A stretch of DNA of 62,973 nt from Nonomuraea basaltis (GTDB lineage Bacteria > Actinomycetota > Actinomycetes > Streptosporangiales > Streptosporangiaceae): NCBI RefSeq assembly GCF_005893125.1, contig NZ_VCJS01000057.1, positions 1 through 62,973 on the forward strand, written 5' to 3'. The notes under the pieces are model-generated. The model saw only the letters and a list, made by a program, of their open reading frames with translations, did no database searches and was not told where the DNA came from. Positions within the stretch are counted from its first letter, which is position 1. Every line of letters begins with the position of its first letter. This document shows positions 23,334-32,725 of this stretch, one piece after another. The position numbers were made by a program, and so were the translations under genes.

Positions 23334-24584
23334 TCACGAGGGCCCGAAGGCCGCCTTGACGGCGGCGGCCGCCTCGGTGGTCGCCTCGTCCACGGTGGCC
23401 TGCCCGGTGGCCACCTTCTGCAGCATCGTGGGGATGACCTTGCTGTTGTCGATCTTCACCCAGGCGGGGTCGATCGGCACGAACTTCGTCCCCTTGGCGA
23501 CCGTGTCCAGGAACGGCTTGAGGAACGGGTCCTTGGCCGCCAGCTCGTCGCGCGCCCCGGTCAGCGTCGGCAGGTTGCCCATGGCCTCGTACATCTTGAC
23601 CTGGTACGCCTTGCTGCCCAGCAGCTTGACGAAGTCCACGGCCAGCGTCCGGTGACCGGCGTTCTTCAGCACGCCCAGGTTGTTGCCCCCGGCGAAGGCG
23701 GGCGCGATCGAGCCCTCGGCCGAGCCGGGCAGCGGCACCACCGCGTACTTGCCGGCCACCGCCCCGGCGTCCATCGCGGAGCGGTTGAAGTTGCCCCCGA
23801 TGCCCATAGCGGCCTTGCCGCTGGCGAACAGCTCGACCGTCTTGCCGCCGGTGAGCGACACGCACGCCTGCGGCGGGCAGATTTCGTCCGTCAGCAGGTC
23901 CGTGTACGCCTTGACGCCCTTGCGCGACTCGGCCGAGTCCAGCGAGGTGATGTCGCCGCCGGCGTCCCAGATGAAGGGCAGGGCGCCGAAGGTGTTCTCA
24001 CCGCCGACGGCCATGCCGTACAGGTCGGGCTTCTTCTTGCGGATCGTGCGGGCGGTCTCCGTCAGCTCGCCGATCGACGCCGGAGGCTTGAGCCCCAGCT
24101 CGTCGAAGACGTCGGTGCGGTAGTAGAGGGCGCGGACGCCGATGAACCACGGCAGCCCGTACTGCTTGCCGTCCACGGAGACGGACTCCAGGAGCTCGGG
24201 CGTCATGTCCTGGCCCTTGATGTCCGCCGTGAGGTCGGCGAAGCCGCCGGCGGCGGCGTACTCGGCGAGGTCGGTGTTGCCGTACTCGGCGACGTCCGGC
24301 GAGCTGGCCGGGTCGTTGAAGGCGCCCTTGAACTTCTCGTGCCGGGCCGGCGTGGTCGGGATGTAGGCCACCTCGACCTTCACGTCGGCATGTGCGGCGG
24401 TGAACTCCTTGATCGCCTCGTTGACGACCTTGTCCTTGGGGGCGCGGTTGGGCTCGTCGAAGAGCCACACGCGTAGCGTCCCGGTCTTCTCGTCGCCGCC
24501 GCCTCCCGCCGGGGCGGTCGAGGGGGCGCAGGCGGCCAGCGCGAGCAGTGCGGTCCCGGCCGCGGTCCAGTAAAGAAACTTCAC
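23334..24584 (-). CDS. Sugar ABC transporter substrate-binding lipoprotein
   Basis: This is a 416-residue extracellular solute-binding protein family 1 receptor (CUT1). The signal peptide ends at lipobox ALAAC (Cys about 19), followed by a Gly-rich linker. The domain reads LRVWLFDEPNRAP, with NTDLAEYAAAGGFADLT, YGLPWFIGVRALYYRTDVFDE and AMGIGGNFNRSAMDAG further on. These are classic positions around the sugar cleft. It is the first gene of the operon. The neighbouring IclR regulator and KDG-type kinase suggest uronides or other acid sugars, but the sugar is not shown by sequence. An IclR-type operator lies upstream. Confidence 0.88.
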   Translation of the reverse strand: MKFLYWTAAGTALLALAACAPSTAPAGGGGDEKTGTLRVWLFDEPNRAPKDKVVNEAIKEFTAAHADVKVEVAYIPTTPARHEKFKGAFNDPASSPDVAEYGNTDLAEYAAAGGFADLTADIKGQDMTPELLESVSVDGKQYGLPWFIGVRALYYRTDVFDELGLKPPASIGELTETARTIRKKKPDLYGMAVGGENTFGALPFIWDAGGDITSLDSAESRKGVKAYTDLLTDEICPPQACVSLTGGKTVELFASGKAAMGIGGNFNRSAMDAGAVAGKYAVVPLPGSAEGSIAPAFAGGNNLGVLKNAGHRTLAVDFVKLLGSKAYQVKMYEAMGNLPTLTGARDELAAKDPFLKPFLDTVAKGTKFVPIDPAWVKIDNSKVIPTMLQKVATGQATVDEATTEAAAAVKAAFGPS

Positions 24585-24648
24585 TTTTTACCTCCTGGGC
24601 GCAGACACTAGGAACCCGTCCAGGAGCCGGGAAGGTTCGTAATTAGTT

Positions 24649-24665
24649 GTTGTGCATTGCACAAC
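24649..24665. promoter_or_regulatory. Inverted repeat in sugar operon/IclR divergent promoter
   Basis: GTTGTGC (24649-24655) and GCACAAC (24659-24665) are perfect arms around ATT. A third related half-site, GTGTTGCA, follows at about 24670-24677. It lies between the binding-protein start (24584) and the IclR start (24698). It is probably the IclR operator controlling both directions. Confidence 0.65.
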
Positions 24666-24697
24666 GCTGTGTTGCATAGACGTTTCCTTGATGGCGT

Positions 24698-25465
24698 ATG
24701 TTGATCGGCGTGCCCGAACGCAACCAGTCCGCCTCCCTCCGCCGCGCCCTGGCCGTGCTGGACCATGTTCGGGACCACACGGGCCTGTCGCTCACGCAGC
24801 TGGCCGAGGCGCTGGGGGTGGCCAAGAGCACGGTGCTGCGGCTGAGCGTCCCGCTCATCGAGGCCAGGCTGCTCGAACGCGACCGCAAGACCGGGGTCTA
24901 CCGGCTGGGCCACGGCGCGCTGCGGCTCGGCCAGGCGTACCTGGCCGAGCTCGACCTGCGCGTGGTTGCGGCCGAGGAGTCGCACCGGCTGATGACCGAG
25001 GTACGCGAGACCGTCCACCTGGTCGTGTACGACCCGCCGCACGTCGTCTACATCGACAAGGTGGAGAACGAGACGAACGTCCGCATGGCCTCGCGCATCG
25101 GCAGCCGCGGCCCCGTCCACTCCACCGCGGTCGGCAAGGCCATCCTGGCCTGGCAGCCCGAGGAGGCCGTCGCCGGGCTGGCACTCGAACCCAGGACCAG
25201 GCACACGATCATCGACCACGACCGGCTGCGCGCCGAGCTGGCGCACATCAGGCGCCGCGGCTACGCCGTGGACGACCGCGAGAACGAGCCCGAGGTGCGC
25301 TGCGTCGCCGCACCGATCTTCAACCACACTGACGCGGTCGTCGCCGCCATCTCCGTCTCCGGGCTCACGTCGCGGATCACCGCCGCGCGCGTACGCGAGC
25401 TGGGGCCGGTGGTGGCCGGGGCGGCGGCGCGGATCTCGAGAAAGCTGGGTAGCCCGAGCAGATGA
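24698..25465 (+). CDS. IclR family transcriptional regulator
   Basis: This is a 255-residue regulator. The N-terminal winged helix has LSLTQLAEALGVAKSTVLRL (about 31-50). The C-terminal IclR effector domain includes ETVHLVVYDPPHVVYIDKVE, GSRGPVHSTAVGKAILAW and RRGYAVDDRENEPEVRCVAAPI. The start is ATG 24698 or GTG 24710; neither has a clear ribosome site. It is divergent from the sugar ABC operon and overlaps the downstream kinase as ATGA. The pairing with a KDG-type kinase resembles KdgR-controlled uronate systems, so a 2-keto-3-deoxy sugar acid is a reasonable effector guess. Confidence 0.88.
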   Translation: MLIGVPERNQSASLRRALAVLDHVRDHTGLSLTQLAEALGVAKSTVLRLSVPLIEARLLERDRKTGVYRLGHGALRLGQAYLAELDLRVVAAEESHRLMTEVRETVHLVVYDPPHVVYIDKVENETNVRMASRIGSRGPVHSTAVGKAILAWQPEEAVAGLALEPRTRHTIIDHDRLRAELAHIRRRGYAVDDRENEPEVRCVAAPIFNHTDAVVAAISVSGLTSRITAARVRELGPVVAGAAARISRKLGSPSR

Positions 25466-26406
25466 TCGAACTGGTGACCTTCGGTGAGACCATGGCGCTG
25501 TTCGCTGCCCGCCGCACCGGGCCGCTGCGCTTCGCCCGCGACTTCGACCTGGGCCTCGGCGGCGCCGAGTCCAACGTCGCGATCGGCGTGGCCAGGCTCG
25601 GCCACCGCGCGGCGTGGATCGGCAGGGTGGGGGCCGACGAGTTCGGCGACCTGATCCGGGCGACCCTCGCCGGCGAAGGCGTGGACGTGCGCGCCATCCC
25701 CGACCCCGGCGCGCCCACCGGGCTGATGATCAAGGGCAGGCGCACGGCCGACCTCATCGACGTGCGCTATTACCGCAAGGACAGCGCGGGCTCCCGGCTG
25801 TCGGTCGCCGACCTCGACCCGGAGCTCATCAGGTCGGCCCGGGTGCTGCACGTCTCCGCGATCACGCCCGCGCTGTCGGACTCGGCGCGCGACGCCGTAC
25901 GGCACGCGATCGCGCAGGCGCGGGCCGCCGGGGTGACCGTCTCGCTCGACGTCAACTACCGCCGGGCGCTGTGGACCCCTGAGGAGGCGGGCGCGTGGCT
26001 GCGGGAGACGGTCGGCGACGTGGACGTGCTGTTCGCGACCGAGGCCGAGGGCCGGCTGATCGCGGATGTCGGGGCGCCGGTCGAGCTGGCCAAGGCGCTG
26101 GCGGCCCTCGGGCCGCGGCACGTGCTCGTCAAGTTCGGCTCCAAGGGCGCCATGGAGCTGACCGACGGCGTCGTGCGGCGGGCGGAGCCGTACCGGGTGA
26201 CCGAGGTGGACCCGGTGGGGGCCGGGGACGCGTTCGCGGCCGGGTGGCTGGCGGACTGGCTGGCCGGGGCGGAGCCCGAGCAGCGGCTCAGCACGGCGTG
26301 CGCGGCGGGGGCGTTCGCGGTGACCTCCCAAGGCGACTGGGAGAGCCTGCCGCGCCGGGCCGATCTGAGCCTGTTGCGCCGCCCGGCCGACGGCGTGAGC
26401 AGGTGA
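25462..26406 (+). CDS. kdgK: PfkB-family sugar kinase, 2-keto-3-deoxygluconate kinase type
   Basis: This is a 314-residue ribokinase-fold kinase. It opens VTFGETMALF, has the sugar-binding LGLGGAESNVAIGVARLG near 33-50 and VRYYRKDSAGSRLS near 98-111 typical of KDG kinases. It ends with the PfkB signature DPVGAGDAFAAGWL, whose Asp is the catalytic base. KDG kinase phosphorylates 2-keto-3-deoxygluconate for cleavage to pyruvate and glyceraldehyde-3-phosphate. The ATG overlaps the IclR stop. A KDPG aldolase is not seen in the window, so the exact sugar acid is inferred. Confidence 0.8.
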   Translation: MIELVTFGETMALFAARRTGPLRFARDFDLGLGGAESNVAIGVARLGHRAAWIGRVGADEFGDLIRATLAGEGVDVRAIPDPGAPTGLMIKGRRTADLIDVRYYRKDSAGSRLSVADLDPELIRSARVLHVSAITPALSDSARDAVRHAIAQARAAGVTVSLDVNYRRALWTPEEAGAWLRETVGDVDVLFATEAEGRLIADVGAPVELAKALAALGPRHVLVKFGSKGAMELTDGVVRRAEPYRVTEVDPVGAGDAFAAGWLADWLAGAEPEQRLSTACAAGAFAVTSQGDWESLPRRADLSLLRRPADGVSR

Positions 26407-26519
26407 TCCGCGCGCCCCGTTGAAGCCGGTCGTCGGTTTCGCTCGAAAGACCACTGCCCGTAACCGGCTTTACGCCCAAAGAGCGCCGCGCGTAACCCCG
26501 AATGTCATAGCCTGCCGGG

Positions 26520-27575
26520 ATGCTCGATCAACTTCTCGACGAACTCTTCCAGGCCGCGGACGACCGGGACCCCGCGCGCTTCTTCGCTGTCCTGCCGCGG
26601 CTCTACGCCGCCGCCCAGACCGCCGGGCAACCGGCACTGTCGGCCGCGCTGGCGCGGTTCGGGGATCTGTTCGAGCGGCTCCCGCTGAGGATCGGCGCGC
26701 GCCTGGGCATGCTCTGCGGCGCGCTGGCCGAGCTCGGCGGCTATCCAGGGCCGGTGACCGAGCCGCTGGTGAACGAGCTGAGCGACTGCCTGGAGCTGGC
26801 CGGCGGGTTCGCCGCGAAGTGGCGGTCGGTCACGGGCGAGGAGCCGCCCGAGCCCGTCGACGACGACCACCACTGGACAGAGGCCACAGCAGGCCGCCTG
26901 ACGAGCGCCGCGCTCACCCGCGAGCAGGCGGTCGAGCTGACCGACGCGTGGTCGTTCGCGTACCTGCGGGCCCTGCCCGTCATGTCGATCCTGGCGCTGT
27001 CGCGGCAGGTCAGGACCTCGCTTCCGGCCCGCGAGCGGCTGATCGCGGCCCTGGGGACGGTGCTCGACGAGCGCGCGGACCTGGAACCCCTCGCGGGCCT
27101 GCTGCGCGTGCTCGACGGCGAGCGGCTGATCGTGCTGCACCGGCCGACCCGGCGCGGCTATGAGGTCGTGATCGGCGGGATCGGCGACAACTTCCAGCTG
27201 CACACGCTGCTGGCCGACGCGCTGAGCGGCCCGGCCGCCGACGGGCTGCTGGAGGGCGTCCGGCCGGACCCGGCCTGGGTGCGGGCCGCCACGGACGGCC
27301 CCGTGGAGTCCGACGCGCCGCCGGTACGCGGTCAGTTCAACCTGGTGGACGCGAACGGCAAGTGGATCTGGAACGAGGGCCGCCCGGTCGACATCCCCCG
27401 CCTGGACGGGGTACGCGTCGTCGTCCTCGACCCGCCGCCGTACGAGCGGGCGTGGAGCCCCGGCCGGATGTACCCGATGATGCGGCCTGCCCTGCGCCTG
27501 CAGCGGATCCTGCCCGCGGAGGAGGCTGCGGCGTGGCTGGCCAAGGTCGCACCGGAGGGCGGCTCCGGCGCGTGA
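26520..27575 (+). CDS. Conserved actinobacterial protein, unknown function
   Basis: This is a 351-residue soluble protein that I cannot assign to a family. The first ~190 residues look helical and Leu/Ala-rich, like helical-repeat folds. The rest is mixed and ends with a Tyr-rich stretch (YERAWSPGRMYPMMRPALRL near 318-337). There is no signal peptide or membrane segment. It starts at ATG 26520 after a 113-base gap from the kinase, so it is probably a separate transcript. The DUF1876 gene follows 44 bases on. Codon usage matches its neighbours, so it looks like a genuine resident gene. Confidence 0.6.
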   Translation: MLDQLLDELFQAADDRDPARFFAVLPRLYAAAQTAGQPALSAALARFGDLFERLPLRIGARLGMLCGALAELGGYPGPVTEPLVNELSDCLELAGGFAAKWRSVTGEEPPEPVDDDHHWTEATAGRLTSAALTREQAVELTDAWSFAYLRALPVMSILALSRQVRTSLPARERLIAALGTVLDERADLEPLAGLLRVLDGERLIVLHRPTRRGYEVVIGGIGDNFQLHTLLADALSGPAADGLLEGVRPDPAWVRAATDGPVESDAPPVRGQFNLVDANGKWIWNEGRPVDIPRLDGVRVVVLDPPPYERAWSPGRMYPMMRPALRLQRILPAEEAAAWLAKVAPEGGSGA

Positions 27576-27619
27576 CGGCGCCCATAAAGGGCAGGCTCGA
27601 AGGTAGGGAGGTAGTCGTC

Positions 27620-27877
27620 ATGGAGTACAAGCAGTGGAACATACAGATCTGGATCAGCGAGGACGAAGACGACGCCCTGACCACGGCCACGGCGGTGCTG
27701 TTCACGCCGGACGGCAAGCGCCACGAGAGCGTGGGGCACGCCCGCCGCAACCCGCACGACCGGCCGGTGCCGGGGATCGGGGACGAGCTGGCGGCCGGGC
27801 GGGCGCTGTCCGAGCTGGCGGCGAAGCTGATCGAGGACGGCGCGAAGGACGTCGCCCACTTGGCCGGCCGCGCCTGA
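27620..27877 (+). CDS. DUF1876 (dsRBD-like fold) protein
   Basis: This is an 85-residue protein of the actinobacterial DUF1876 family: WNIQIWISEDEDDALTTATA, then HARRNPHDRPVPGIGDELAAGRALSELA, the characteristic RNP.D..VP.IGDELA pattern. The fold resembles a double-stranded RNA-binding domain, but function is unknown. The ATG is fixed by GGGAGG eight bases upstream. It is convergent with the DapA-like gene, whose end is 16 bases away. Confidence 0.8.
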   Translation: MEYKQWNIQIWISEDEDDALTTATAVLFTPDGKRHESVGHARRNPHDRPVPGIGDELAAGRALSELAAKLIEDGAKDVAHLAGRA

Positions 27878-27893
27878 TGGAGGCCCCGCCTGG

Positions 27894-28822
27894 CTAGAGC
27901 AGCCCGGCGGCGGCCAGGAGCTTGCCGATCTGGCCGATCTCGTCGTCGTTCAACGGGATCTGCGGGAGCGCGGTGATCGGGCAGTCGATGACGCCGCGCA
28001 GGTGAAGTGCGGCCTTGAACGCTCCGAGGCCGGACGAGCTGCCGCCCATGCGCGTGCCGCCGACGTGGACGATCTCGAACAGCCTGACCAGGCGCTCCTG
28101 CTCCGCCCTGGCCGCCTCCCAGTCACCGCGGGAGGCGCACTGGTACAGCTCGACGTAGCCGTGCGGGTCCACGTTGCCGAGCCCTGGCACGACGCCGTCG
28201 GCGCCCATCCAGAGCGCCGAGTCCACGGTCACCTCGGACCCGGTCAGCACGCTGAACGGCGCCTCGCGCCCGAGAATGACCTGCCGCAGGCCGCCGTCGT
28301 CGCCGCTGGAGTCCTTGACCCCGGCCAGCGCCCCCTCGGCGGCCAGCTCGAGCAGCAGGCCGGCGCTGAGCTTGGTGTGCACGGAGACCGGCAGGTCGTA
28401 CGCGTAGACCGGCAGCGCGCTGCGGGCGGCGATCGTGCGGAAGTGCGTACGGATCTCCTCCGGGTGGGTGCGCGTGTAGAACGGCGCGGTCGCCACCAGC
28501 CCGGACACCCCGGCCTCGGCCGCGATCCGCACGTGTTCGAGCACCCGCGGCGTGGTCATGTCGATCACCCCGGCCAGCACCGGCACCTGCCCGCCTACGT
28601 GCCCGACCACCGTGTCCAGCACCACCCGCCGCTGCGCGTCCGTCAGGTAGGCCACCTCCGACGACGAGCCGAGCACGAACAGCGCGTCCACCCCACCCGC
28701 CAGCAGATGGTCGACCAGCCGGGTGAGCGAGGCGGCGTCCACCTGGCAGTCGGGGGTCATCGGGGTGCAAACCGGCGGAATGACACCGGTCAACATCGCG
28801 GACTCGGCGACATTGGAAAACG

Positions 28823-28826
<4 letters not shown>
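27894..28826 (-). CDS. DapA/NanA-family lyase or dehydratase
   Basis: This is a 310-residue class I aldolase-type TIM barrel. It has the GVIPPVCTPM start, FVLGSSSEVAYLT (usual G-T/S-x-G-E loop), the active-site Tyr in VYAYDLPV, and the Schiff-base Lys in LAGVKDSSGD. The family covers dihydrodipicolinate synthase, N-acetylneuraminate lyase, KDG aldolase and related sugar-acid enzymes. Context in a transporter operon points to catabolism rather than lysine synthesis. ATG 28826 overlaps the upstream ATPase stop as ATGA. It is the last gene of the operon. The exact substrate is unresolved. Confidence 0.8.
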
Positions 28827-29804
<978 letters not shown>

Positions 29805-29812
<8 letters not shown>

Positions 29813-31769
29813 GCTGCTCCTCACTCTTCGCGAGGACCACCGCCGGGTGGTGGCAGGCCACCGCGTGCCGGTTGGCGTCGCCCTCCAGCACCGGAGCGCT
29901 GGTACGGCACACGTCCGTGGCCATCGGGCACCGGTCGGCGAAGCGGCAGCCGGCCGGGAAGTCGGCCGGGGCCGGCACCACGCCCTGGATCTGCGTGAGC
30001 CGCTCGGCCCCGGACTCCAGCGACAGGACCGAGCCGAGCAGGCCGCGGGCGTAGTGGTGGGCGGGTGCGCCGACCAGGGTCGCCGTGACGCCGGTCTCGA
30101 CGATCTGGCCGCCGTACATGACGACCACGCGGTCGGTGACGTCGGCGACCAGCGCGAGGTCGTGCGAGACGAGGATCAGCGCGAACCCGAGCTCCTCGCG
30201 CAGCCGCAGCAGCAGCTCGATGACCTGCGCCTGGACGGTCACGTCGAGCGCGGTGGTGGGCTCGTCGGCGACGATCAGCTTCGGGTCACGCGACAGGGCC
30301 ATGGCGATCAGCACCCGCTGCCGCTGACCGCCCGACAGCTCGTGCGGGTAGGCGGACAGGGTGCGGCGGGCGTCGAGGCCGACGAGCTCCAGCAGCTCGA
30401 CCGGGCTGCGCCGGCCGCCGCGCCGGGTGAGCTGCTTGAGCTGGGCCTTGATGGTCATGGCCGGATTCAGCGAGGACAGCGCGTCCTGGTAGATCATCGC
30501 CATCTCGTGACCGAGCAGCCGGCGGCGGGCGCGGCGGGACTCCGTGAGCAGTTCCCGCTGGTCGAAGCGGATGTGCCCGCTGACGCGGGCGTCGCGAGGC
30601 TGCAGGCCCATGATGGTCAGCGCGGTCAGCGACTTGCCGCAGCCGGACTCGCCGACCAGGCCGAGCACCTCGCCAGGGCGTATCTCGAAACCGATGCCGT
30701 CGACGATGTCCAATGTCGCCGAGCCCGCGACGGCGTCCACACCTCTGGGGAACCCGATGCGCAGCCGCTCCACGGCGAGGATCGGCGGGCCCTGCGGGAG
30801 CGGGCGGGCGCGTTCGGCCAGCCGTTGCGCGGCCTCGGCCAGGCCGGGCAGCTCCACGATCTCGCCGGAGCCCGGCCGGGCCTGCTCGAAGGCGTCGTCC
30901 TTCTTAGGAACGGCCTTCCGGGCGGCGGGCGCGGCCCAGGCGTCGGAGATGCCCTCCGCCAGGATGTTCAGGGCCAGCACGGTGATCAGGATCAGCAGGC
31001 CGGGGAAGACCGTGGCCCACCAGCCGCCGAGCAGCACCATGTTCTTGCCGTCGGCGATGACGCTGCCCCAGGACGGGTTCGGGGGGCGTACGCCGGCGCC
31101 GATGAACGACAGCGACGCCTCGAACACGATGGCGTCGGCCACCATCACCGTGCAGAACACCAGCACCGGCGCCGCGCAGTTGATCGCGACGTGCCTGATG
31201 AGGATGTGCGGGGTGCGGGCGCCGATGATGCGCTCGGCCGCCACGTAGTCCTCGCCGTACTGGGCGATCACGTTGGCCCGCACGACGCGGGCCACGGACG
31301 GCATGTAGAGGAAGGCCATGGCCATGACCAGCACTGTGATGCTGCCGCCGAACACGGCCACGAGCACCGCGGCCAGCGCGATGCCGGGAAAGGCCATGAC
31401 GACGTCGAGCAGGCGCATGATGGTCTCGTCCACGGCGCGGCGCGAGGTGGCCGCGGCGGCGCCGATGATCGCGCCGGCCACCAGCGCCAGCCCGGTCGCG
31501 CCCAGGCCGATGATCAATGACCAGCGGGCGCCGTACAGGAGCCTGGACAGGATGTCGCGGTTGGCGCTGTCGAGCCCCATCCAGTGCTCGGCGGACGGGC
31601 CGCCGCCGGCGGCCTCCTGGAAGTACGGCGAGTGCGGCGCGATCCACGGCGCGAGCAGCGCGGCCAGCACGACGACGGCGACGATGCCGACCGCCACCCA
31701 CGACAGGGGCTTCAGCCGGCGGAACCGCATGCCCGGCCGGGCCAGGCGCTCCGTCAGTCCACGTCTCAT
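29805..31769 (-). CDS. Fused oligopeptide ABC permease-ATPase (DppC-DppD)
   Basis: This 654-residue protein joins two subunits in one chain. Residues 1-280 are a DppC permease: six helices, WMGLDSANRDILSRLLYGARWSL, and EAA-type loop GEDYVAAERIIGARTPHILIRH. A Pro-rich linker follows (about 283-330). Residues 335-650 are a DppD ATPase with GESGCGKSLT, MIYQDALSSLNP, LSGGQRQRVLIAMAL, LIVADEPTTALDV and the C-terminal CRFADRCPMATDVC cluster. Such fusions occur in other actinobacteria. ATGA overlap links it to the upstream permease. Confidence 0.9.
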
Positions 31770-32725
31770 GCGGCGCTCCTGAGGCGGGGGTTGACCAGCA
31801 GGTAGAGGACGTCGACGACCAGGTTGACGACCATGAACCCGATCGCGATGGTGAGCACGACGCCCTGGACGACGGCCGGGTCGCCGTCGCGCACCGCGTT
31901 GATCATGAGCTGGCCCATGCCGGGCAGGCCGTAGATGGTTTCGATGACCACGGTGCCGCCGATCAGGTAGCCGATGCGCAGGCCGAGCACGGTCAGCGGG
32001 GTGATGAGGGCGTTGCGCAGCACGTTGCGGCCGATCACGACGATCGGCGGCAGGCCGCTGCCGATCGCGGTACGCACATAGTCCCGGTCCAGCTCCTCCA
32101 CCATCGAGGTGCGGATGATGCGGGTGAGCTGCGCGGCGATCGGCAGCGACAGCGACAGGGCGGGCAGCGTCATGGACTGCAGCCAGCCGGTGGTCGAGTC
32201 CGCCGGGTTGATGTAGCCGCCCGTCGGGAACAGGCCCTCGCCGACGGCCAGATACTGGATCATCAGCAGCGCCAGCCAGAACGGCGGCGCCGCCACCCCG
32301 ACCAGCGACACCACGCGGATCACCTCGTCGGGCCAGCGGTCGCGGAACAGCGCCGCCGTCACGCCGAACACCAGCGCCAGCACGACCGCCACGGCCAGAC
32401 CGAGGAACGTGAGCTGCAGCGTCAGCGGCAGCGCGGTCGTCACGGACTCCAGCACCGGCTTCTTGGTGAGCACGCTGGTGCCCATGTCGCCCTGCGCCAG
32501 ATCGGCCACGAAACGGACGTAGCGGATCGGCATCGGGTCCAGCAGGCCGTTCTCCAGCTGGAACTGGTGGATCTGCTCGGGGGTCGGGTTCGCGCCCTGG
32601 AAGTAGGCGTACTCCGGCTTGCTGTTGGAGAAGCGCATCACGATGAAGACGAACGCGACCACGCCGAGCAGGATCGGGATCAGAACGAGGAGCCGCCGCA
32701 GCAGCATCCGGGCGACGATCGTCAT
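31766..32725 (-). CDS. Oligopeptide-type ABC permease (DppB/OppB)
   Basis: This is a 319-residue permease with six helices. DppB features are visible: LVLIPILLGVVAFVFIVMR at the N-terminus, YVRFVADLAQGDMGTS, the EAA-type loop VEELDRDYVRTAIGSGLPP, and ETIYGLPGMGQLMINAV. Its start overlaps the binding-protein stop, and its stop overlaps the fused gene start, both as ATGA. The five-gene operon is tightly coupled. Confidence 0.9.
   Translation of the reverse strand: MTIVARMLLRRLLVLIPILLGVVAFVFIVMRFSNSKPEYAYFQGANPTPEQIHQFQLENGLLDPMPIRYVRFVADLAQGDMGTSVLTKKPVLESVTTALPLTLQLTFLGLAVAVVLALVFGVTAALFRDRWPDEVIRVVSLVGVAAPPFWLALLMIQYLAVGEGLFPTGGYINPADSTTGWLQSMTLPALSLSLPIAAQLTRIIRTSMVEELDRDYVRTAIGSGLPPIVVIGRNVLRNALITPLTVLGLRIGYLIGGTVVIETIYGLPGMGQLMINAVRDGDPAVVQGVVLTIAIGFMVVNLVVDVLYLLVNPRLRSAA

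Noticed and set aside
26407..26519. AAGCCGGT/ACCGGCTT inverted pair as terminator of the kinase gene
   Set aside because: Arms of 8 bp are separated by more than 30 bases with no T-tract; too weak to call.
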